A stretch of 64,000 nucleotides of DNA. Origin: Roseicyclus sp. (GTDB taxonomy: Bacteria; Pseudomonadota; Alphaproteobacteria; Rhodobacterales; Rhodobacteraceae). Below are positions 1 to 7,792 of this stretch, one piece after another. The number at the start of each line of letters is the position of its first letter. Position 1 is the first letter of the stretch. Under the pieces are notes generated by a model. The model was not told the origin of the DNA. It was given only the letters and a program-made list of their open reading frames with translations, and did not search any database. Made by a program: the position numbers and the translations under genes. The stretch covers positions 1 to 64,000 of the forward strand of contig NZ_JAGYJN010000004.1 in assembly GCF_018402035.1 (NCBI RefSeq), read 5' to 3'.

Positions 1-60
1 AGCGTTCATTTACATTGAGCGAGGACTGCCGGTGCGGCTGGCGGTCACCGGATGAGCAGA

Positions 61-123
61 ATGCCATGTAAGATGAACCTGCGGGCTACTGGCCAATTTG
101 GGGGGTACCGCCCGGGTGGGGTC
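61..123. repeat. Imperfect direct repeat, copy 1
   Basis: About 63 bases that begin ATGCCATGTAAG and end CCCGGGTGGGGTC. The ends are shared with the copy at 310-371, while the middle is diverged apart from a CCA-TTT-GG core. The unit is not inside a recognisable gene. Confidence 0.55.
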
Positions 124-309
124 TGAGCGGTGTACCAGCTGAAGAACAGGGGGGCCCCCATAGTGCGATATTAATGCTCGATTTAGCGGGCATCTCGTGT
201 TTCGAGCAGGCTGCTTACCCAGAAGGCAATATGGCCCCTGAATCGGCTGATAATTAGCTCCAATCGAGCTATCGCAGTTTTGGTCGGCACCACGCCATCG
301 TTCGAGCGA

Positions 310-371
310 AATGCCATGTAAGTCACACCGTACAAAGTTACTCCATTTCGGCCCCTCCCCCCGGGTGGGGT
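310..371. repeat. Imperfect direct repeat, copy 2
   Basis: Second copy of the unit seen at 61-123, in the same orientation and about 250 bases away, with identical 12-13 base ends and a diverged centre. On the minus strand both copies give peptides starting DPTR, which is what makes the surrounding minus-strand open frame look repetitive. Confidence 0.55.
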
Positions 372-552
372 CCTCGAACCGTAGATTTCTTGTTCGTTTA
401 CAGACATATATAGCAGTTCTGTGTCCCCCCTGAGTCCCCAGATGAGGGGTAAATGACGCGGGGACACACTGGGGACACAAAATCAGCGCACTGATGCAAG
501 GCCATGCTCAGCCTAGAAGCGCGTCTCCGAGGCCTCTTGCTGCGCGCGGCCA

Positions 553-580
553 AACAAAAAGGCCCCCATGACGGGGGCCT
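553..580 (-). terminator. Rho-independent terminator of fliC
   Basis: A seven-base-pair GC stem (GGCCCCC at 561-567 with GGGGGCC at 573-579, five-base loop) is followed, in the minus direction, by a T run (A run at 553-560 on the plus strand). It lies 23 bases past the flagellin stop codon, so it should end the fliC transcript. Confidence 0.85.
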
Positions 581-602
581 CTTATATTTATGGCAGTGCG
601 CC

Positions 603-3047
603 TTAGCCTTGCAGCAGGCTCAACACACCCTGCTTGGAGGCATTCGCCTGTGCCAGCATCGCCATCGAGGCCTGCTGGAGGATTTGCGCCTTGGCAAGCT
701 GGGTGCTTTCCGCCGCGAAGTCGGCGTCTTGAATGCGCGAACGGCCAGCTTCAAGGTTCGTCGAGATGTTGGTCAAGTTCGACACCGTGCTATCGAGGCG
801 GTTGGAAACAGCACCAAGAGCAGCGCGCTGGGTATTGAGGGTTTCAATCGCGTTGTCGATAACGTCAATCGTCGCCGTTGCCGAAGCCGCAGTCGTTACA
901 TTGGCTGCCGATGGCTTATTGATGGTAAGTGTGCCATCACCATTATCATCAACAGTAACACCCGAAATCCCCGCCGCATCAATCGCAGCCTTAATTTGGG
1001 TAGCAACGCCCGCCTTATCATCCACACTGCTATCAGACGCATTGATCGTTACATCAATCGCAGTGCCTTCCACGTTAAGCGAAATCTTATCGCCATTTAC
1101 AAAACTTGAGCGATTAACCGTCAAGGTGGAGGACAAGTTATCATCAGACGTTGCAATGCTCACGTCTGCGGCACGAATGACTTCGGTCTGGCTAAGCTGT
1201 GGAGTAAAGGCCAAGGTGACCGTAGCTGCAGCAGAAGTAGCAGTCATTTTGGTTTGCGTTGCAGTTATGCCCATTGCCTTCAGTTCAGCATTCGCATTGA
1301 TGGCAGATGCTATTTGTTCCGAGATACCGTCAGAAGTGTCATGCCAACCGTCATTGGTGTCGACAACAACCTGGACGTCAACACCATTGATATTGAATTT
1401 AATGGTGTCGCCGTTTTCATGGTTCCCCGCATCACCATCACCAACGGCTCCGCTATCAATCGACAATACTCCAGTTGCCGAATTGTAAGAGCTTACCAGC
1501 GTGCTTGTTACGCCCACGTCGATAACAGTTAGGTCAGCAAAACTGGTCTTTGCCGCAGTTTGAGCGATGGTAACAGTTCCGGCAGCAGCGGAAACAGACA
1601 CGCCAACGAGATCACCGTTATCGATCTTTTGTTGGACGGCATCGGCAAACTTTAGCGCAGCTCCAGTCGCGGTCCGATCGTACCCATCGTTTGCAGTCAT
1701 TTCGATCGACACTTCAACGCCGTTGATGGTTGAAGTGAACTTATCACCATCAACTGGTGTATTCGCGAACGCAAGCGTCGAGGAACCCGATGCCTCAGTC
1801 GCAGTAAGTGTCGGAGAGACAGAAGCAGTTTTTGGAGTGTAAGTTTCAGCAGAGAATACTACATCTTGAACTACCCGAAACACAGTAGGGTCTTCGCTAT
1901 CAACGATCGCTCTAATGCCACCATCAGTTAATGCAGAGGTGTTGTTGATTTGATCCACAATCTGGGCAACAACACCAGCTTTTGACGTTTCATACTCTAG
2001 ATTTGTAGCAGCGAGTGTTGCAACAGATACAGCTGTTCCGTTGACCTTGAACGAATAAACATCGGTATCTTCGTGCGTACCACCTACGGTAAAGGTACCG
2101 TCAGCCGCATTGTAGGTGAAAGTCTGCGCATCCTTCGTTGCACCGGCTGTCTCTGTGGTGAGCACATCAGAAATTACAGGAGACGCGAATATTTCAAGGG
2201 TACCGTCGCCATTGTCGACGACAGAAAGACCATCTGCCATATCGGTGGCTGCCCGCTGAACCGTACGAATAGCATCGGCCATTTGCGCAGCCAAACCAGC
2301 AGCGTCATCCGTGTATCCATCACCAGTCGTCGCAGTGATCGACATGGTCTCATCAGCGATCTTCAGCGAATAAACATCGCCGGCGTTAAATTTGCCGCTG
2401 AAGGCAATTTTATTACCCTCAGTTACCATCTTTCCTTCACCGGTTGCACCAACAAACTCAGCAGTAACAGCAGGCGCGCGAGCAGCCCCATTCACGCCCA
2501 GTGCCGAAGAGGTTAGCGCAGTGATCGATGTAGAGATCATCTGCCCCGCTGATGTACCCGCTCCGATTTGGAAATTAAATGACGCAAGATTATTGCTGCC
2601 ATCTGCTAGTGCATTGTCTCCAGCAGTGCCGTTCAGCAGCTTCACGCCTGCCCAGGATGTGCTTTGGGCAATGCGGTCAATTTCATCAGAAAGCTGCGTG
2701 ATCTCTAGCTGGAGATTGGCGCGATCTTGAACATTGTTGGTGTCGTTCGCAGACTGCACAGCAAGTTCGCGCATGCGCTGCAACATGTTCGATACTTCAA
2801 TATGCGCACCTTCAGCAGTATCAATCATCGCCTGCGCGTCCATCGCGTTGCGGATCGCCATGTTCGTGCCACGAATTTCCGCGGTTAGGCGCGAGGCGAT
2901 AGCAGAGCCAGCCGCGTCATCGGATGCAGTGTTGATCCGCAATCCGGTCGAAAGCCGCTCCATCGCGGTTTCCATCGACTTGTTCACGCTAGTGGCCGCA
3001 GCAGCCGCACCAAGCGCGCCGATGTTGGTGTTGATATTCAGAGCCAT
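603..3047 (-). CDS. fliC: Flagellin with five internal IN-type repeats
   Basis: Filament subunit, exported through the flagellar type III apparatus and polymerised on the hook. The 814 residues are far longer than a minimal flagellin of about 270-500. Residues 1-140 are the conserved N-terminal D0/D1 helices (NINTNIGAL, RLSTGLRIN, DDAAG) and about 727-814 the C-terminal D1/D0 helices (RIQDADFAAE, QILQQASMAML). Between them I see five degenerate modules of 70-90 residues, about 214-288, 317-395, 424-497, 541-615 and 643-711. Each carries a G-D-x-hydrophobic strand followed by a helix like D-I-A-x-Q-I, as in flagellin hook-IN motifs. An AAGGAGA ribosome site precedes the ATG. The gene is monocistronic, with a terminator downstream and a candidate sigma-54 promoter upstream. 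Confidence 0.96.
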   Translation of the reverse strand: MALNINTNIGALGAAAAATSVNKSMETAMERLSTGLRINTASDDAAGSAIASRLTAEIRGTNMAIRNAMDAQAMIDTAEGAHIEVSNMLQRMRELAVQSANDTNNVQDRANLQLEITQLSDEIDRIAQSTSWAGVKLLNGTAGDNALADGSNNLASFNFQIGAGTSAGQMISTSITALTSSALGVNGAARAPAVTAEFVGATGEGKMVTEGNKIAFSGKFNAGDVYSLKIADETMSITATTGDGYTDDAAGLAAQMADAIRTVQRAATDMADGLSVVDNGDGTLEIFASPVISDVLTTETAGATKDAQTFTYNAADGTFTVGGTHEDTDVYSFKVNGTAVSVATLAATNLEYETSKAGVVAQIVDQINNTSALTDGGIRAIVDSEDPTVFRVVQDVVFSAETYTPKTASVSPTLTATEASGSSTLAFANTPVDGDKFTSTINGVEVSIEMTANDGYDRTATGAALKFADAVQQKIDNGDLVGVSVSAAAGTVTIAQTAAKTSFADLTVIDVGVTSTLVSSYNSATGVLSIDSGAVGDGDAGNHENGDTIKFNINGVDVQVVVDTNDGWHDTSDGISEQIASAINANAELKAMGITATQTKMTATSAAATVTLAFTPQLSQTEVIRAADVSIATSDDNLSSTLTVNRSSFVNGDKISLNVEGTAIDVTINASDSSVDDKAGVATQIKAAIDAAGISGVTVDDNGDGTLTINKPSAANVTTAASATATIDVIDNAIETLNTQRAALGAVSNRLDSTVSNLTNISTNLEAGRSRIQDADFAAESTQLAKAQILQQASMAMLAQANASKQGVLSLLQG

Positions 3048-3411
3048 GTTGTCTCTCCTTGTCTAAGTTTGAGCCCGCTTGCGCCATGTCGGCAAATCAG
3101 GGTCCGGTCAGGTCGTCTGAAACGTTGGTCACTCGCACTTTCAACCTGAGGCCTGTGTCGAGGCGCTCAGGGACATAAACGACGCATTTCACAATTGTTT
3201 AGTTGGGGGGGATGGATTGCTTTGGGGCATGGGCCTTGGCGCTGAGGCGACGTTATCCTGACACAGCCATCATCGCGCCCAAGTTGCGTAGAAATTCGCG
3301 TGAATTAACAGATGGTTAACCCGTCAATTTCCCGACCCGGCCATCGTCAAATAATCACCCTTCTATAATGGAAAAAAACACGCAAAATCAGGGCTTAAGA
3401 TCATAAGGGCG
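3048..3411. other. Divergent intergenic region fliC / rpoN2
   Basis: 364 bases between two divergent genes. It holds a candidate sigma-54 promoter for fliC (3092-3106) and must also hold the rpoN2 promoter, for which I see only AT-rich sequence around 3345-3400 and no clear motif. Activator-binding sites for a FleQ-type protein are expected here but could not be identified by eye. Confidence 0.6.
3092..3106 (-). promoter_or_regulatory. Candidate sigma-54 promoter of fliC
   Basis: Read on the minus strand it is CGGACCCTGATTTGC: GG and GC separated by exactly ten bases with TTTGC at -12. The -24 half is weaker than consensus TGGCACG. The expected start site near 3080 leaves about 33 bases before the fliC ATG. 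The GG-N10-GC pattern alone occurs by chance, so this is the weakest of the five candidates. Confidence 0.5.
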
Positions 3412-4893
3412 ATGAAAATGCAGTTCTTTCCAGCACAGCAGATGCAGCGAAAGCAATCGCTGGTCATCACGACCCAGCTGCAGCAAGCGATCCGCCTTTT
3501 GACCATGTCCAACATCGAATTGGCGGGGTTTTTAGATCAGCAATCCGAAGAAAACCCCTTTCTCGAGGTGACAAACGGCGCGGGTGAAGACGACCATATC
3601 GTGCCATTGCCCACGCCCGAGCTTGGCCCTGATCGCGCGGACCTCGATTTTTCCGACGGCACGATCACCAGCGATGCGCCCATTCCCGATGCGGCACTCG
3701 ATAACCAATTCGAAACAGGCCAGATCGACCTTGGGCGCAGCGGTGCCACGGCCCCGGCGGGCGAGAGCGATTTTGACGCGCTGTCCTTGATCGCCTCTGA
3801 TGAGGGGATGTCGCTTTACGGCCATGCCTGCGCCGAGGCTGAACGCATCTTTGCCGAACCTACCGACCGGATGATCGCGCTTGCGCTGATCGATGCGCTG
3901 GAACCCTCGGGGTGGCTGGGCCAGTCAGTCGATGAGATTGCAGCTTTTAGCATGGTCGATCTTGACCGCGTCTTGGCGGTGCTTGCGCAGCTGCAACAGA
4001 TCGAACCCGCCGGGCTATTTGCCCGCGACCTGAGCGATTGCCTCCGGCTACAGGCGCGTGATCGCGACTTGCTGACCCCTGATTTCGAACTGCTCTTGGA
4101 CAATCTCGCCATGCTTGGGGCGGGCAATGTCAAAGGGCTGACCCGCCTGTGCAAAGCCACGCCCGAGCGCATGGCCGAGATGCTGCGCCTTTTGCGCAGT
4201 CTTGACCCCAAGCCGGGGGCAAGGTTTGCGGGCAAGGCCGAGCCGATCTTGCCACCCGACCTGATCGTGCGCCGGGTTTCTGATGGGTGGTCGCTTGAAT
4301 TGAACCGCTCCACCCTGCCCGCGATCAAGGTGCGGGCGGGTTACGCCAAGCAGATGGTCGCTGGCAGAAAAGACGAGGCGCTACGCAGCTTTGTCTCGGA
4401 ACGCGTGTCCGAGGCGCGCTGGCTTGACCGCGCAATCGCGCAGCGCAACGAGACCTCGCTCAAGATCGGGGCTGAAATCTTGCGCCAGCAGATGGGGTTT
4501 TTCGAACATGGCCCCATCGCGCTCAAGCCGATGGTGTTGCGCGATATTGCCGAGGCGATTGGCATGCATGAAAGCACGGTGAGCCGCGTGACCAATAGCC
4601 TGATGATGGCAACCCCGCGCGGCACCTATCGGCTTAAGGTGTTTTTCAGCTCGAGCATCACACATGATGACGACAGCGACGGCGAGGCCGCATCGGCCAT
4701 CAAGTTCAAATTGCGCAAGATGATCGCGGCCGAGACCCCCTCTCAGCCGTTGAGCGATGATGCCATCGTGCAAATCTTGGCCAAGGATGGGATACGCCTT
4801 GCCCGGCGCACGGTCGCCAAATACCGCGAGATGGAGGGGATCGCCTCCTCCTTCCAACGCAAACGCGAGGCGGTGCTTTCGGGGCGGATTTAA
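3412..4893 (+). CDS. rpoN2: RNA polymerase sigma-54 factor (flagellar RpoN2 type)
   Basis: Sigma-54 directs RNA polymerase to -24/-12 promoters and needs an AAA+ activator to open DNA. The 493-residue product has the glutamine-rich region I (about residues 1-50, with LVITTQLQQAIRLL), an acidic linker, the core-binding region, and near the C-terminus the HTH segment (HESTVSRVTNSL) and the RpoN box ARRTVAKYRE at about 464-473. Rhodobacter sphaeroides has several rpoN copies, and the one beside fliC in the fla1 cluster (rpoN2) is specialised for flagellar genes. The identical position here supports that assignment. It converges with the minus-strand gene ending at 4950. Confidence 0.93.
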   Translation: MKMQFFPAQQMQRKQSLVITTQLQQAIRLLTMSNIELAGFLDQQSEENPFLEVTNGAGEDDHIVPLPTPELGPDRADLDFSDGTITSDAPIPDAALDNQFETGQIDLGRSGATAPAGESDFDALSLIASDEGMSLYGHACAEAERIFAEPTDRMIALALIDALEPSGWLGQSVDEIAAFSMVDLDRVLAVLAQLQQIEPAGLFARDLSDCLRLQARDRDLLTPDFELLLDNLAMLGAGNVKGLTRLCKATPERMAEMLRLLRSLDPKPGARFAGKAEPILPPDLIVRRVSDGWSLELNRSTLPAIKVRAGYAKQMVAGRKDEALRSFVSERVSEARWLDRAIAQRNETSLKIGAEILRQQMGFFEHGPIALKPMVLRDIAEAIGMHESTVSRVTNSLMMATPRGTYRLKVFFSSSITHDDDSDGEAASAIKFKLRKMIAAETPSQPLSDDAIVQILAKDGIRLARRTVAKYREMEGIASSFQRKREAVLSGRI

Positions 4894-4949
4894 CGGACTT
4901 CTGTTTTCCGGGCGTGTCGTTGCGCCAAGTAGCGAGGCCGCCGACCATC

Positions 4950-5294
4950 TCAGGCGGCGGCAAGCGCGCGCAACAGGCGTTGGTGGGCATCGGGTGCCGC
5001 GTCGATCAAGTGCAGAATTGGCGCTGTCTCTAGGACACGGAGCACGGTCGGCCCCTGCGCAAGACCGACCCCTTGCCAAACCCCGCCCGCCATCATGTCG
5101 CGCAATCCGATGATGCGCAGCGGCCCAATGGCGGTCAATACCCCCTCGCCCGAGGGCGCAAAGACCACAACGCCGCCGCGCTCGACGAGATAGATGGTCT
5201 CAACCCGTTCCTCTGGCATGAACACCACCTCACCATGAAGCAGGTGAAGCCGCTGCTGGTGCAAAAGCTCGCGCAGGCGCGGTGGCGGGGGCAT
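4950..5294 (-). CDS. Cyclic-nucleotide-binding-fold protein, copy 2
   Basis: A 114-residue protein made almost entirely of one beta-roll like the cNMP-binding domain of Crp or channels (LHGEVVFMPEERVETIYLVERGG, then a VFAPSGEGV strand and an IGL-type segment). It has no DNA-binding helix-turn-helix. The phosphate-binding cassette, usually FGE-x-AL followed by an Arg, is degenerate (RIIGLRDMM), so true nucleotide binding is doubtful. Its ATG overlaps the stop of the preceding gene as TAATG, implying translational coupling. It is the last gene of a candidate sigma-54 operon and ends 56 bases from the convergent rpoN2. A role in flagellar rotation or its control is inference from context only. 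Confidence 0.7.
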   Translation of the reverse strand: MPPPPRLRELLHQQRLHLLHGEVVFMPEERVETIYLVERGGVVVFAPSGEGVLTAIGPLRIIGLRDMMAGGVWQGVGLAQGPTVLRVLETAPILHLIDAAPDAHQRLLRALAAA

Positions 5295-5698
5295 TAGGCA
5301 TGCTCCTTGGTGGCGGCAAGCGCCTCAATCGCCAAAGCGCAGGCAAGGTTCCAGGTCATCGGCCCTTGCGCATTCAGGCAGGCGCGCACCGCACCGCGCG
5401 GCAAGACAGCAACCTCGCCCGCGATACGCCCGCGCACCATGCCCGCATAGTGGCTTGCCCCAAAGAACTCGATCGGCTTGACGACATCGCCGGGGCCAAG
5501 CGGTTTGCTGGCGCTGCCAAAGCCAAGTCGCCCAGAAAGCACCACGAGTAGCCGATCTGTTTCGGTCCCCTCGCCCAGCACGATATCGCCCGCACCAAAG
5601 CTTTGGCGCGGGTAGAGATCGAAGTTGAGACCGAGGATGTCGTCCTTGCGCATGAAAATCTCCGCTCTGGTCATATAACGACCCATCAGCGGGATCAT
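5294..5698 (-). CDS. Cyclic-nucleotide-binding-fold protein, copy 1
   Basis: A 134-residue stand-alone beta-roll with strands LYPRQSFGAGDIVLGEGTE and DRLLVVLSGRLGFG, then GPGDVVKPIEFFGAS in the place of the nucleotide cassette, and a C-terminal helix. The pattern is that of Crp-family sensor domains without the helix-turn-helix. The FGE glutamate and the phosphate-binding arginine are not in their usual context, so ligand binding may be lost or altered. It sits 29 bases after the PDZ-like gene and overlaps the next, paralogous gene. Together they look like a tandem duplication that could pair as a heterodimer. Confidence 0.7.
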   Translation of the reverse strand: MIPLMGRYMTRAEIFMRKDDILGLNFDLYPRQSFGAGDIVLGEGTETDRLLVVLSGRLGFGSASKPLGPGDVVKPIEFFGASHYAGMVRGRIAGEVAVLPRGAVRACLNAQGPMTWNLACALAIEALAATKEHA

Positions 5699-5727
5699 TT
5701 AACCCAGCGCGGGATTTAGCGCTTTCG

Positions 5728-6552
5728 CTAGCCCGGCTGTTGCGACGTCACACGCAGACGGTTTGGATTGCGCGTTTTCGGCTTTGCCTTGGGCAAGGGC
5801 TCAAAATTAAAGCGCAGATCGGGAATAAAGCGGCGGCATGTCTCGCGCGCCTCTGCCTCGCCCGGTTCGGCAAGCACCATCCAGAAAAACATGTCCTCGA
5901 ACATCTTGTAGGACCGCAACAAATCAACCTGCGCGCGCTTGGTGTAGATCGAGACCAGAACATAGCTGATCACGAAAACAAACCAATGCGCCACGAAGGT
6001 GATCCCATAAACGATCAAAACCGCCACCATCGGGTAGTACAGCCGATGGTTCAGCATCCACAACACAGGCGCGATTGTGGCGATCTCTTCAAGGTCGGTG
6101 GCATGCATCGCCGCGTTCTTGCGAATATCGCGAAACACTTCAAAGTTCTGATAGCTCTCGAGCGGTGCGAATTTCAGCGTTTGCACCGCGCGTAAGATCT
6201 CGAGTGTTTCATCAGGGCCGGTGACTTCGAAACTGGCCTTGAGGCGCGTTTCCAAGATCACGTGAAACACAATGCCGCTGCGCCAAAAGGTTAACAAATG
6301 CGGCGTGAAGCCAAGCTCGGATGCGTCGACCTCGGGGTTGTCGTCGTGATCGGCGACAGGCTTACCCATGCGCGCAGACAGCATTTCGGCGTCGCCGGTG
6401 AATATCTCCCCATCGATGGCAACCAGCACATCCCCCGGCTTGAGCTTTTTCGCACGCGCCGCAAACCCAAGGCCACGGGTCTCAAGCTTGAGAAATGGCT
6501 GCAGGTTTTGGTCGGCAATCGGCGCATCGGCCGAGGTTGCAGCATCATTCAT
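5728..6552 (-). CDS. PDZ-like membrane protein of the flagellar locus
   Basis: A 274-residue protein of unknown function. Residues about 28-62 (GLGFAARAKKLKPGDVLVAIDG) read like the core of a PDZ domain. Residues 170-203 form a long hydrophobic stretch with one or two membrane passes (YYPMVAVLIVYGITF, WFVFVISYVLVSIY). The tail is basic and proline-rich (KPKTRNPNR). It lies 12 bases downstream of the coiled-coil gene and 29 bases upstream of two cyclic-nucleotide-fold genes, in one operon with a strong sigma-54 promoter. I know no flagellar component with this architecture. Localisation near the motor is inference. Confidence 0.75.
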   Translation of the reverse strand: MNDAATSADAPIADQNLQPFLKLETRGLGFAARAKKLKPGDVLVAIDGEIFTGDAEMLSARMGKPVADHDDNPEVDASELGFTPHLLTFWRSGIVFHVILETRLKASFEVTGPDETLEILRAVQTLKFAPLESYQNFEVFRDIRKNAAMHATDLEEIATIAPVLWMLNHRLYYPMVAVLIVYGITFVAHWFVFVISYVLVSIYTKRAQVDLLRSYKMFEDMFFWMVLAEPGEAEARETCRRFIPDLRFNFEPLPKAKPKTRNPNRLRVTSQQPG

Positions 6553-6564
6553 GGCGCATTCCGA

Positions 6565-7338
6565 TCATGGAAACTTGATCATGTCATTATCGACAGGTGC
6601 CGCGCGCGGCGCAGGCGGCGTTGCCGTGCGGGCCGGTGCGCGCGGTGGGGTAGCGGCAACGGTGATCTTGGCCGAAATCTCTCTTTGTAGCATCATCATG
6701 GTTTCAAGTGTCGCCGCGATCTCGTCAAAGCGCGATGGCCCGGCATCTTCGGTGCCTGCTTCATCGTTGCTGCGCAAAGTTGCGAGTTCTGCCATCAGCG
6801 CGCTTTGCTGCGCCTCGATGGCCGCGCTGACTTCTCTGACCACGGCAGATGTCGACTGGCTGACCATGCCCGTGATCTCTGTATTGGCCTTGGTAAGCTC
6901 GCCCAGCGTTGTTTCGCCTTGCGCATCAAGACGGGTCGCCAAATCGCCCATCATGACCTCAAGCGATGCGATGCCATCCACCAGCCCCGCGATCTGTGCG
7001 GCTTGGGCGTTTGCCTCGGCCGTTGCTGCGGCAAGGCGGTCGACGTTCTCGGCAAAGATCACCAGCGCTTCAAGCGATGTGGCATTGGTCGTCTCCATTT
7101 CGCTCATCGTGCGGAAATAGATCAGGCCAGCAGCCGCGACCGCAAGCACCGAGGCCACAAGCGAGGACACGAACACAATCATCACCTGACGGTTGATTGC
7201 TTTCACTTCCACACGGGTCTTTGCGTAGTCATTGCGGATTTGGTCGAACTCACTGCTCACGGTGATAGCAGCGTCAGCAGCATCAAGGGCGGTCTTGATG
7301 CTGTCTTCGAGTGTCGGGGTGGCAGTTTGCGTGCTCAT
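6565..7338 (-). CDS. Single-pass coiled-coil protein, MotF-position candidate
   Basis: 257 residues from the ATG at 7338, chosen because AGGAAA lies upstream and the N-terminal extension of the open frame is poor. A cytoplasmic N-terminal part is followed by one membrane helix (about 51-75, rich in Val/Ala), a long alanine-rich coiled coil (80-215), and a Pro/Ala-rich tail. It is not a chemoreceptor, because the signalling hairpin is missing. In R. sphaeroides the gene between flhB and rpoN2 is, as I recall, motF, encoding a single-pass protein essential for motor rotation. This gene has that position and topology, so it is a positional candidate and not a proven homologue. The sigma-54 promoter at 7402-7416 fits flagellar control. 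Confidence 0.7.
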   Translation of the reverse strand: MSTQTATPTLEDSIKTALDAADAAITVSSEFDQIRNDYAKTRVEVKAINRQVMIVFVSSLVASVLAVAAAGLIYFRTMSEMETTNATSLEALVIFAENVDRLAAATAEANAQAAQIAGLVDGIASLEVMMGDLATRLDAQGETTLGELTKANTEITGMVSQSTSAVVREVSAAIEAQQSALMAELATLRSNDEAGTEDAGPSRFDEIAATLETMMMLQREISAKITVAATPPRAPARTATPPAPRAAPVDNDMIKFP

Positions 7339-7401
7339 GCGGATTTCCTGACGTTTCGTCTTGTCGCGGGGGCCATGACAGGGCGTTTCTCTTCGAACCG
7401 A

Positions 7402-7416
7402 GCACAATTCGTGCCA
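7402..7416 (-). promoter_or_regulatory. Strong sigma-54 promoter of the four-gene operon
   Basis: On the minus strand it reads TGGCACGAATTGTGC. The -24 element is an exact match to TGGCACG and GG-N10-GC spacing is perfect; the -12 half is GTGC rather than TTGC. The expected start near 7390 gives a leader of about 50 bases to the ATG at 7338. Confidence 0.8.
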
Positions 7417-7549
7417 GTTGACGCAAAGACCAGCAAATTAGGCAATTGCGCCGCACGAAACCCGAATGCGCGGCACCCCCAAGGCAATGCCGGATCATGC
7501 GTCACAAAGAAATATTGGCATTTGCCACAGACCGGCCGAGCGGGGAGTG

Positions 7550-7792
7550 TCATCGCCCACCGCCTTTACGATACCGGGCCCAAACCCTTGCAATCACGAA
7601 GCGTAATGCACCAAGCAAGCTTAGAAATGAGGTGAAGAGAAGGCCGTTGACCTGCAAGGGAGGCGCTTGACCGATCAGGCTGAGAGCTTCGAGAAAAAGC
7701 CATGCAGCCATGCCAAGAAAAACGATTGTCGAGATCAGCGCGCCAAGGGTGGTGTGGCTGTATTGATCCTTGGTCCGGGCACGTTTGGGCAT
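7550..7792 (-). CDS. Small membrane protein coupled to flhB
   Basis: 80 residues with two predicted membrane helices (about 16-38 and 50-68), separated by a short loop, and basic ends. The start codon overlaps the flhB stop as TAATG, so it is translated with flhB as the last gene of the fliK-flhB operon. I recognise no family. Its position suggests an accessory of the export gate or a motor-associated membrane protein, but that is inference. Confidence 0.65.
   Translation of the reverse strand: MPKRARTKDQYSHTTLGALISTIVFLGMAAWLFLEALSLIGQAPPLQVNGLLFTSFLSLLGALRFVIARVWARYRKGGGR

Larger units (their letters stand above)
1..552. other. Non-coding stretch downstream of flagellin with repeats
   Basis: No convincing gene is visible in these 550 bases. 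Open frames exist on the minus strand (156 and 94 codons) but their products match no family I recognise and they span repeat units. The stretch holds two related units that share the ends ATGCCATGTAAG and CCCGGGTGGGGTC, plus a short cluster of GGGGACACA and TGTCCCC words near 420-480. It resembles the scar or border of a mobile element; that is inference. Confidence 0.5.

Noticed and set aside
10..480. Minus-strand 156-codon frame at the left edge
   Set aside because: Contains the two imperfect repeat units, has no recognisable domain and no ribosome site; treated as non-coding.
6565..7338. Reading the coiled-coil protein as a chemoreceptor
   Set aside because: It lacks the conserved signalling hairpin and a HAMP domain, and has only one membrane helix.
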